From assembly GCA_031390755.1 (NCBI GenBank), contig JANMTS010000094.1, positions 1 through 64,000 of the forward strand: a DNA stretch of 64,000 bases, written 5' to 3'. This document shows, one piece after another, positions 57,869 to 64,000 of the stretch. The notes below the pieces were generated by a model, which was not told the DNA's origin, searched no databases, and worked only from the letters and a program-made list of their open reading frames with translations. How positions within the stretch are numbered: position 1 is the stretch's first letter; every line of letters starts with the position of its first letter. Both the position numbers and the translations under genes were made by a program. The stretch is from DATMER01 sp031390755 (GTDB taxonomy: Bacteria > Acidobacteriota > Thermoanaerobaculia > Multivoradales > UBA5704).

Positions 57869-58792
57869 CTACGGAACGAGCCGCACTGCCGTCTGGGGGA
57901 AGCCGGGACCGACGCCGTATTCCCCATCCATCCCGAAGGGCACGAGCTTGTTCCCGAACTCCTTCGAAAGATCGAACTGCAGGCCCTTCGGCTCGGTGGT
58001 GACCACGAAGACGACCGGACGCGGGCCACCCGGAAGGGCCTCGATGATGTCGACGGAGCTCTCGTCGCCGGCCTTCGGGTTGAAGTCCCGCAGGAGCTTG
58101 AAGGTTCCGCGGAACCGGTTGGGCTCGGTTCCGATCATCTCTTCTCTGTTGAGATCACGGTAGGCGCTCCAGACATCGAAGCTTCTGGCGATCACCACCA
58201 GGTTGGCCTCGATCTCCGCCGTGTTGACCAGAGAGTTTCGGACGAGCCTGTTCTCCATGAGCCGGGAAGCGGCGCGCTTGAGCTCGTTACGCGCCTCTAC
58301 GACAGAAGGAGATGCCGCGGTGGTCCGCGTGACAGAGACCACGTTCGAAAACCCTGAACCGTCGGGGTGAATGTGGTCACTGTCAAAGAAGTCCTGCCCG
58401 TCGTAGGCAAGGGAGTTGGCCTTGAAAACGCCATACGCGAGATCCACCTTGCCCGCGGAAAACGCCCGAGCGATCTTGATGCCCAGCTGTTCCGCCTTGA
58501 CGAGTCCGCTCTTCCGCTCGGCGTCGCGGGAGTCATACTCAAGGGTGATCTCGTAGGGCTCGGAAGGAACCTTGAGGGTGTCTTTGAAGGCTTTCTGGAC
58601 GGTCCGATCCCCGATCCACTTCCGGAGCTCGGGGAAGACGGACGCCCATTCCAGCGTGACCGTCTTCTCCTTGTCCGGGTTGTCCGCGAACTGCGCCAGA
58701 AGGGGCAGCAACGAGAGGGGATCCTCCCTGTCGTAGATGTCCAGGGCGATAGGGGTGACCGCTACCGCAATAGACTTCAGGTCAGTAATCAT
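57869..58792 (-). CDS. Major capsid protein, Mu gpT-like
   Basis: A 307-residue protein that fits the Mu gpT major head subunit: FPELRKWIGDRTVQKAFKDT, a central SLAYDGQDFFDSDHIHPDG and a C-terminal VFVVTTEPKGLQFDLSKEF. The FFDSDH motif is characteristic of this family. It forms the HK97-fold shell. It directly follows the decoration-protein gene. Confidence 0.9.
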   Translation of the reverse strand: MITDLKSIAVAVTPIALDIYDREDPLSLLPLLAQFADNPDKEKTVTLEWASVFPELRKWIGDRTVQKAFKDTLKVPSEPYEITLEYDSRDAERKSGLVKAEQLGIKIARAFSAGKVDLAYGVFKANSLAYDGQDFFDSDHIHPDGSGFSNVVSVTRTTAASPSVVEARNELKRAASRLMENRLVRNSLVNTAEIEANLVVIARSFDVWSAYRDLNREEMIGTEPNRFRGTFKLLRDFNPKAGDESSVDIIEALPGGPRPVVFVVTTEPKGLQFDLSKEFGNKLVPFGMDGEYGVGPGFPQTAVRLVP

Positions 58793-59230
58793 CTATCGCC
58801 TTTCCACGTCGACGAACCAGCCGCCGTCGTTGCCCGGGCGCGTGAAGCGGCCGAGCTTGATTGAGTTGGTGCTGGAGGTGGCGACGGTGTTGTCGTCCAC
58901 CACGTAGGCGGACTGACCGGGCTTCGGGGCCGTCCCGGAGACAGCGAATTCCCACTCGCCGACCTGGTCGACCTGGACGTATCGGACCGCGTCGAACTGA
59001 TTGCCGGTGCCGAGGGCACCGTTGGCGCCCGCCGAGTTGTCGTAGCCCTTGTAGGCCACGCCATGGCACGTGAGGCCAGCCGTGTCGGCGCCTCGAACGG
59101 CCAGGCCGTTCCCGTCCGTGGCGACGATCGCGTTGGTGTAGATCACGGAGCCGGCTTTCACCGGCAGCGGAACGATCTGGGGGCTATGGACGCTGTGGTT
59201 GCGCATCGCATCCTTGGCGAGGTTGGCCAT
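58793..59230 (-). CDS. Capsid decoration or stabilising protein
   Basis: A 145-residue beta-rich protein (VPLPVKAGSVIYTNAIVATD; AYKGYDNSAGANGALG) that resembles capsid cement proteins (DUF2190-like) placed before the major capsid gene in many phages. It starts one base after the capsid gene region ends upstream. Confidence 0.7.
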   Translation of the reverse strand: MANLAKDAMRNHSVHSPQIVPLPVKAGSVIYTNAIVATDGNGLAVRGADTAGLTCHGVAYKGYDNSAGANGALGTGNQFDAVRYVQVDQVGEWEFAVSGTAPKPGQSAYVVDDNTVATSSTNSIKLGRFTRPGNDGGWFVDVERR

Positions 59231-60252
59231 CAGTTGTTCTCCTGGTACTTCGCGCGCAGTTGCGCCGCGCGCTCGGGCGTGATGCCGTTCCGGCTGTGGA
59301 GAGCGATCTCGTCCGCGGACCGGTTGTCCGTGGGCGGTCCGTCCTCTTCTGTGGCGACCTGGCCGAGCCCGAGGGCCTCGAACTGCGGCATGGCCCTGAG
59401 TGTGCTCAAGAGCACCTCGAGCAGCGGCACGTCCTTCTCCGCGCCGTTGACGCTCAGCTTGAGCGGCGTGTCCGGCTTGTCCTGCGCGTAGAGATGGAGC
59501 AGGAGCGGGCGAAGGCTCTTGCGCATCGCCGGGGTCACGCGGGACCCCAATTGGGCGATTGTCGAATCCGCCTCCAGCTCAGCGCTCCGCGCGCGGAGCT
59601 GCCCCGCGATCGCGACACCTTCGCGCAGCTGGCGCAGCTCGTCCGCGCTGAGCTGCACCATTTCGAGAGTGGCCGGCGCGGTGGCTGGCGGTGGTGGTGC
59701 GGCCGGCGGCGCCGGCTCTTTCGTCGGATCCATGGAAGTCTCCTTCTGGGGCTGCGGCTGAGCCCCGGTAATGACGACACAGCGATGACGCAGTTTCAGG
59801 GGCGGCAGGCCCGGGATGGCCGGGCGGGTGTTGCCGAGCAGCGCGAGGCCGGTGAAGTACCAGCCCTGCGTGACGGGGTGACGCAGCAAGATCTCGGCGG
59901 AGCGACGGGTATACCGCCCGGACCGGATGCCCTCGACAGCCTCCGGCGCCAGGCGCCCGTACCGGACCCAGAGCGCGCCGTCCTGCACCCATAGCCGCTC
60001 ACAGGCGCCGTAAGACGGCCCTCCCCACGCGTGGTCGAAGTTGAGCGTCGCCGTCTCCAGCTCAGGGTCGTAGCTCGCCGCGAGCTCGGCCAACCGGTCG
60101 GGAGTGATGTCGAAGCCGTGCGACAGCGTGAGGTCGATCGGCACAATCACCGCAGCCTCCAGTACGACGGGGGCATCCTCGGCCGCATCGGTCGCCGCGA
60201 GGGCTGCCAACGGCTCCGGGGGCAGAAAGAGCAGCGTCTCCTGCTCAGACAT
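59230..60252 (-). CDS. Head maturation protease with scaffold, Mu gpI-like
   Basis: A 340-residue protein. The first 160 residues resemble the Mu gpI protease (PDRLAELAASYDPELETATL; GRYTRRSAEILLRHPVTQGW). A Pro-rich linker (EPAPPAAPPPPATAP) follows, then a helical scaffold-like domain with Leu-rich repeats. In Mu-type phages gpI cuts the scaffold during head maturation. It ends just before the decoration gene, sharing one base. Confidence 0.85.
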   Translation of the reverse strand: MSEQETLLFLPPEPLAALAATDAAEDAPVVLEAAVIVPIDLTLSHGFDITPDRLAELAASYDPELETATLNFDHAWGGPSYGACERLWVQDGALWVRYGRLAPEAVEGIRSGRYTRRSAEILLRHPVTQGWYFTGLALLGNTRPAIPGLPPLKLRHRCVVITGAQPQPQKETSMDPTKEPAPPAAPPPPATAPATLEMVQLSADELRQLREGVAIAGQLRARSAELEADSTIAQLGSRVTPAMRKSLRPLLLHLYAQDKPDTPLKLSVNGAEKDVPLLEVLLSTLRAMPQFEALGLGQVATEEDGPPTDNRSADEIALHSRNGITPERAAQLRAKYQENN

Positions 60253-62805
60253 TCAAAACACCTCCGAGAAGAGCAAGCCCAAAAGCTTGAACAGCAGCGA
60301 CAGCGCCTCGACCAACGGGGACGGCGCAGAGGAGCCCTGCTGGGCCTCCTCGAACAGCAGGTCGACCTGGTCCTCGACCGCTCGGGCCGAGGCGGCCAGG
60401 TCCGGCGCCGAGCGGAAGCCGGGATCGGGCTGCGCCGGGACGCCGTCCTTGAGCGGCCACGGTCCGGAGGGTTCGGCGCCGACCAGGCCGCGGCGGCGCG
60501 CCTCGGCCCCCGAGATGGTGCCGATGCCGCACCGGCAGGCGTGGCCGGCCGGGTACCACCACGTCCGCCAGATCTCGTGCCCGATCGCCGCGATATGGGC
60601 GTGCATGACGACGTGGTCATGCAGGGGGCGCTCGCGCACTTTCGGGTCGCCGACGGTCCAGAAAAAAAGGTAGGGAATCAGGCCGTGGATCTGAGGATTT
60701 CCGACCGTCTGCTGCCACTGGATCGCGCCAGCGGCTTGCCTGACGTTGTTGCCGTAGATCAGGCCGGCGTGCCAATCGCTCGTGGGAGCGAGCCCGGCGC
60801 GCGTGTAGACCGCCTCGAGGGCCTCCGCGAAGGCCCCGCGGTCCATGCCCTCGGCGAGCGCGCGGCCGACGAGTTGGTGGACGTCCGCGAGGACCGCGCC
60901 CTCTTGCAGGCCCGCCACCGCGAACGCCAGGCGGCGCGCCTGGTCGCTGAGGGCGAGAAAGATGTCCTTGGAGATCCCGAGCAACCGAACCCAGAACTCG
61001 ATGGCTGTGGACGGTGTCGAGGCCTCGCGGAAGTCCCCCGGGTCCGCGAGACTGGCAGCGGCATCCAGCTCAGACCGGAGGTGCTGCAGGGCGAAGCCCA
61101 TGCCGTGGATCTGAGCGGTCTGGAGAGCCTCAGCGTGCCGGATCACCGCCGAGCGATCGATCAACCGGCCCAGGAAGCTGCCATCCTTGGCCGCTCCCGC
61201 GTCCCAGAGCTCCAGGGCTCGCGCCCGGTGCGACCCGAAGTACTGGAGGGTGGCGGGCACAAACGCGGCCACGACCTCGTCGTAGTCGGCGTCCCTGCTC
61301 TCGATGAGGGCGCCGAGCGGCGCGAGATCCTCAACGGCCAGGCGCATGACCGGCGCCCGGCTGGCGGCCTTGGCCGGCGCGGGCGGCGCCTCCTCAGCTT
61401 GGACGGTGACCGGCAGGAGCCCGGTGTGCTTGATCGGGGGCAGCCCGACCGCCACCAAGGCGCCCGCAGGGTCAAATCCGGCCCGGATCAGGGCGCCCGC
61501 GGCGTCCACCGCGACCTTGAGATCCGACGCCGATTGGACGAGCTCCTCGCCGTCCAAGGCCTGCGGGAGCTGGTTGGTCATTCGGAAGTAGTGGCTGGGC
61601 ACGGGCTCGCCGACCTTGAGGGCGGCGTCGATGCCGTTGCGGCGCTCCTCCCGATCGGTCGCGTCGGAGGAGTCGTAGACACTCCGAGGCACCGGCGCAT
61701 CCGGCCCGTAGTTGGCCAGAACGATCCACCGGAGGAGGGTGTCCGTCTCCCAGGAGCCCAGGATCGAGGCGTCGTACTTGAGCGTCTCGATCCGGACCTC
61801 GTTCGAGACCTCAGACTTCGCGAAGCTGCCCGGCCCCTTGGCCATGCCCGAGGTGTCGATCTCGCCCAGGATGAGCAAGGCCATCGAGCGCGCGAGCCAT
61901 CCCGTGATGGCGGCGTAGGACGCGTCGCCCGACCGGGACGCCTCGAGGTACGACAGGACCAGGCCTTCCGGCAGGGCGATGCCGGTGCCGGTGCGGATGT
62001 CCTCGATCGCACGCAGGAGCAGGCGCTGCTGCTCCTCGTTGTGGTTCATCGCCCCCGGGTCGCTGCCCGGACGGTGCTTGTAGTGCCCCATCGTGAGCGG
62101 CTGGGCGAAGCGCTCGACGAACACCGCCCAGTACTTCACCGAGTGCTTCTTGAGGAACCAGTACCAGTAGAGGTGATCGAGGAGCGGCGCCCCCCAGGGC
62201 GTGTCCTTGGTGCCGTGCGAATGCACGATGAACTTTGCCGGCGGGGCCACGACGGGGACTCCCGTCCGCCGGCGCACGAACAGGCGGTCGTCCTCGGCCT
62301 GGAAGCCGAACCGGCTGAGGGGCCGATCGATGACGTCCACCGGCAGCCAGGCGCCCGCCATCGGCCCTCGCTGGATCTCCTCCCACATCAGCTCGTCGAC
62401 GGCGACGCCGCAGGGGATCGCCTGGAGCGCGTGGGACAGATTGATCACGCGCTGCGGGACGATGCCGAGGCCGCTGCGGACAAAAGCCGCGATCTCGCGG
62501 GCCAGCGGGCTCGAATCCCGGGGCTGGATGTACCGTGGCAGCGCCAGCACCGCCTTCGCCCGCTTCTCCAGCAGCCCGGCGAGATCGGTGTCGGAGCGAA
62601 TCATGCGCTCGTAGAGCTGGCCAGGCCGCTCCCCGGGCTCCGAGTAGCGCCGCACGAGCTCCGATGGGTGCGCCCGCTCGCGGAAGACACCGCCGCCGGG
62701 CAGCATCCATTCCACCTGCTGGGGAGAGGCAAGCTCGCCGCCGACGTAGGGCTTGAGGAGCGCCTGCATCTCGGACCGGCTGCCGACGGCGATCGAGGAG
62801 CTCAT
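60253..62805 (-). CDS. Portal protein fused to Mu F-like head protein (DUF935 + F)
   Basis: An 850-residue protein. The N-terminal 480 residues match the DUF935 portal family (LLEKRAKAVLALPRYIQPRD; AKFIVHSHGTKDTPWGAPLL; YWFLKKHSVKYWAVFVERFA). The C-terminal 350 residues match the Mu F-like head protein (YTRAGLAPTSDWHAGLIYGN; WRTWWYPAGHACRCGIGTIS). In Mu these are separate genes. The start at 62805 overlaps the previous stop by four bases. The fused form is rare but should keep both functions. Confidence 0.85.
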   Translation of the reverse strand: MSSSIAVGSRSEMQALLKPYVGGELASPQQVEWMLPGGGVFRERAHPSELVRRYSEPGERPGQLYERMIRSDTDLAGLLEKRAKAVLALPRYIQPRDSSPLAREIAAFVRSGLGIVPQRVINLSHALQAIPCGVAVDELMWEEIQRGPMAGAWLPVDVIDRPLSRFGFQAEDDRLFVRRRTGVPVVAPPAKFIVHSHGTKDTPWGAPLLDHLYWYWFLKKHSVKYWAVFVERFAQPLTMGHYKHRPGSDPGAMNHNEEQQRLLLRAIEDIRTGTGIALPEGLVLSYLEASRSGDASYAAITGWLARSMALLILGEIDTSGMAKGPGSFAKSEVSNEVRIETLKYDASILGSWETDTLLRWIVLANYGPDAPVPRSVYDSSDATDREERRNGIDAALKVGEPVPSHYFRMTNQLPQALDGEELVQSASDLKVAVDAAGALIRAGFDPAGALVAVGLPPIKHTGLLPVTVQAEEAPPAPAKAASRAPVMRLAVEDLAPLGALIESRDADYDEVVAAFVPATLQYFGSHRARALELWDAGAAKDGSFLGRLIDRSAVIRHAEALQTAQIHGMGFALQHLRSELDAAASLADPGDFREASTPSTAIEFWVRLLGISKDIFLALSDQARRLAFAVAGLQEGAVLADVHQLVGRALAEGMDRGAFAEALEAVYTRAGLAPTSDWHAGLIYGNNVRQAAGAIQWQQTVGNPQIHGLIPYLFFWTVGDPKVRERPLHDHVVMHAHIAAIGHEIWRTWWYPAGHACRCGIGTISGAEARRRGLVGAEPSGPWPLKDGVPAQPDPGFRSAPDLAASARAVEDQVDLLFEEAQQGSSAPSPLVEALSLLFKLLGLLFSEVF

Positions 62806-63500
62806 AGGCCGTCGAAGTCCACCAGCACGCGGAGCTCCAAAGAGTTGTCGTTCGGCAGCGTGTGGCACTGCCCGGGGCTGTAGCAGACCGTGAACTCGCC
62901 GAGGTACCGCCCGGCAGTGGCGAGGTCGCCGGGCGCCAGGTCGTAGACCAGGGTGGCGCCCCAGGAGCCCGAAGCCATGTCTTCAACGACCTCTGCCACC
63001 TGAGCCGCGCGGCCGGCGAAGACGGCGGCGCCGGTGGCCGGGTTCCAGAGGGTGAAGGTGACCTCAGCACTCTCGATGTCAGCCGGGAGGCCGGAGAGGA
63101 TCCGGAGCGCCACGGAGCCGTGGGTATCGTGGCGCTTGAAGGCCCGGGGCGAGCTCGCGGAATCGATCTGGGAGCGCCAGACGATCCGCTGCGCCGGCCT
63201 GGCGCCCCAGGAGTAGGTGGCGAGGCCCTGCGCGGGATCGCCGGCCGCGGCCAACACGAGCTCGTAGCGGTCCGAGCCCGTGGCCGTGGGCAGCCCGGTG
63301 GCCAGGTACTCACCGGTACCCAGGTCGACCGTCGTGATGCCGCTCGGCGAGGCCTGCGCCCACGCCGAGCCGTCCCACCGCCACAGGCGGGCCTGGAGAC
63401 TCAACCCGGTCACCCCGAGATTGACTGGGAGCGACACCTCGGCCGCGGCTGGGCCGGCCAGCGCGACGGCGGCGCAAAGAGCCACAAGCAGACGCTTCAA
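62802..63500 (-). CDS. Exported phage protein in structural operon
   Basis: A TTG at 63500 overlapping the previous stop gives 232 residues with a signal peptide (LKRLLVALCAAVALAGPAAA). The mature part is beta-rich (EVSLPVNLGVTGLSLQARLW; RILSGLPADIESAEVTFTLW). A Sec signal on a protein encoded between terminase-side and portal genes is unexpected for a virion part and would place it in the periplasm or outside the cell. Confidence 0.6.
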   Translation of the reverse strand: MKRLLVALCAAVALAGPAAAEVSLPVNLGVTGLSLQARLWRWDGSAWAQASPSGITTVDLGTGEYLATGLPTATGSDRYELVLAAAGDPAQGLATYSWGARPAQRIVWRSQIDSASSPRAFKRHDTHGSVALRILSGLPADIESAEVTFTLWNPATGAAVFAGRAAQVAEVVEDMASGSWGATLVYDLAPGDLATAGRYLGEFTVCYSPGQCHTLPNDNSLELRVLVDFDGL

Positions 63501-63895
63501 TCGATCGCTCCCGGCTCGTTGATTGCGGTCCTGGCAGCGTCTTGCGCCGTGCGGAGCCGCCGATCGCGGACCATGTTGCGGAGCAGCTCGCCGAGCATGC
63601 GGTTGGCAAAGGCGCCGCGGGACTCCGACGTGGTCGCGGCCTGGCCGAGCTGCCCGCTGGCGCAGCGGCCGGCCGCGACGTCGGCCGCTGAACAGACGAT
63701 CAGGGGGTAGCCGTAGCGGTCGCAGACCTCGGCCTCGAGGTCCGCGGCGACGGCCGGCGGAAGGGAGAACGCGATGAGGTGCTGCGCTTGCGTCGCGCAG
63801 AGGCCTGCGGACACGAGCGGCGCGGTGCAAGACCGGGAGGCGGCCGAGACCGGTGCGGCAACGAGGAGGAGCAACAGGGCGGCGATCAGGCGCAT
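63497..63895 (-). CDS. Second exported phage protein in structural operon
   Basis: The ATG at 63895 gives 132 residues with a signal peptide (MRLIAALLLLLVAAPVSAAS). Paired Cys residues follow (RSCTAPLVSAGLCATQ; VCDRYGYPLIVCSAADVAAG), then a helical end. It precedes the TTG-start exported protein, and the two overlap by four bases. The pair may be translated as a secreted complex. Confidence 0.6.
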   Translation of the reverse strand: MRLIAALLLLLVAAPVSAASRSCTAPLVSAGLCATQAQHLIAFSLPPAVAADLEAEVCDRYGYPLIVCSAADVAAGRCASGQLGQAATTSESRGAFANRMLGELLRNMVRDRRLRTAQDAARTAINEPGAID

Positions 63896-64000
63896 GGTCC
63901 AACTCCTGCGACGACCACCCACGCCGTGCCGCTACACCAGCACAGGGCGGGGGCGGTGTCGTGATAGATCCGGCCAGCGGCGGTCGAATCGCAGGCCGGA
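63886..64000 (-). CDS. Phage protein, C-terminal fragment at window edge
   Basis: A frame runs in from the right edge and ends at 63886. Its last 37 residues include CDSTAAGRIYHDTAPALCWC and SGTAWVVVAGVG, a short cysteine-containing C-terminus similar in kind to those closing phage tail or exported proteins. It overlaps the next gene by ten bases. Its identity is unknown. Confidence 0.5.
   Translation of the reverse strand, partial: PACDSTAAGRIYHDTAPALCWCSGTAWVVVAGVGPCA

Larger units (their letters stand above)
29640..64000. mobile_element. Prophage with Mu-type head genes, integrated at tRNA-Glu (right end outside window)
   Basis: From the tRNA to the window edge the gene content is phage. 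There is an integrase, a leftward early operon with replication genes, an immunity region, a small rightward cluster and a long leftward structural operon. Head genes are of the Mu type (gpI, gpT, portal plus F, gp36, gpG), but no DDE transposase or MuB-like gene is seen, and replication genes are lambda O/P-like. The tail has a long tape measure and no sheath gene, which suggests a siphovirus-like particle. Terminase genes should lie past 64000. Confidence 0.93.

Noticed and set aside
60031..62883. A 950-codon plus-strand frame
   Set aside because: It is antisense to the portal-F fusion and gpI genes; its Arg/Asp/Gly/Val-rich translation has no recognisable domain.
29640..64000. A Mu-like transposable phage
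   Set aside because: No DDE transposase, MuB-like ATPase or terminal Mu-type sites are seen, and a serine integrase at a tRNA explains insertion.

Overview
The window is GC-rich bacterial DNA. Its gene content resembles a Gram-negative, Acidobacteriota-like chromosome: large secreted S8 proteases, GAF/FHA signalling proteins, lipoproteins with TPRs and cell-wall enzymes. This is inferred from gene style, not from a marker gene. Positions 1-29600 are host chromosome. Positions about 29640 to the right edge are one prophage, inserted at a tRNA-Glu(CTC) gene and running out of the window.

Chromosomal part. 1-6.1 kb holds a ring-cleaving dioxygenase, two closely related VapBC toxin-antitoxin modules with similar operator palindromes, an exported metzincin-like protein with an altered zinc motif, a polytopic membrane protein and a small Cys-rich secreted protein. 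6.1-10.7 kb holds an SRPBCC protein, a GNAT acetyltransferase and two paralogous HTH-TPR regulators flanking a small exported peptide with repeated Cys-x-x-Asp-Pro-Ser-Gly motifs. 10.7-24.1 kb holds a secreted protein with an S8 protease, a ChrA chromate transporter bounded by 28-bp direct repeats and a 20-bp-period repeat array, a lytic transglycosylase, a GAF/coiled-coil protein, a BamE-like TPR lipoprotein, a DUF3108 gene broken by an amber codon, and a sialidase-like propeller. 24.1-29.4 kb holds glutamate racemase, a GerMN protein, an N-acetylmuramoyl-L-alanine amidase, a VOC protein and an FHA-GAF-adenylate cyclase.

Prophage part. A leftward early operon (40579 down to 29636) starts at a promoter whose -35/-10 spacer is an operator palindrome. 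It runs through small genes, a methyltransferase, a lambda O/P-like replication block (initiator with internal iterons, DnaC-like loader, DnaB helicase), a small serine recombinase with a truncated tyrosine recombinase, a membrane zinc-finger protein and the large serine integrase. The integrase stop codon lies inside the tRNA. The immunity region (40.6-42.5 kb) has a cI-like HTH gene facing a TPR protein, which is co-oriented with an exported peptide carrying four Asp-Pro-(Asn/Asp)-Gly repeats. The right half (44.7-64 kb) is a leftward structural operon with Mu-type head genes (portal-F fusion, gpI protease, gpT capsid, gp36, gpG) and a long non-contractile-type tail. Terminase genes and the right attachment site lie beyond the window.

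The most interesting feature is the TPR regulator plus exported repeat peptide pairing. It occurs once in the chromosome and once beside the prophage repressor, and it resembles in layout the RRNPP/arbitrium peptide-communication systems known from Firmicutes and their phages.
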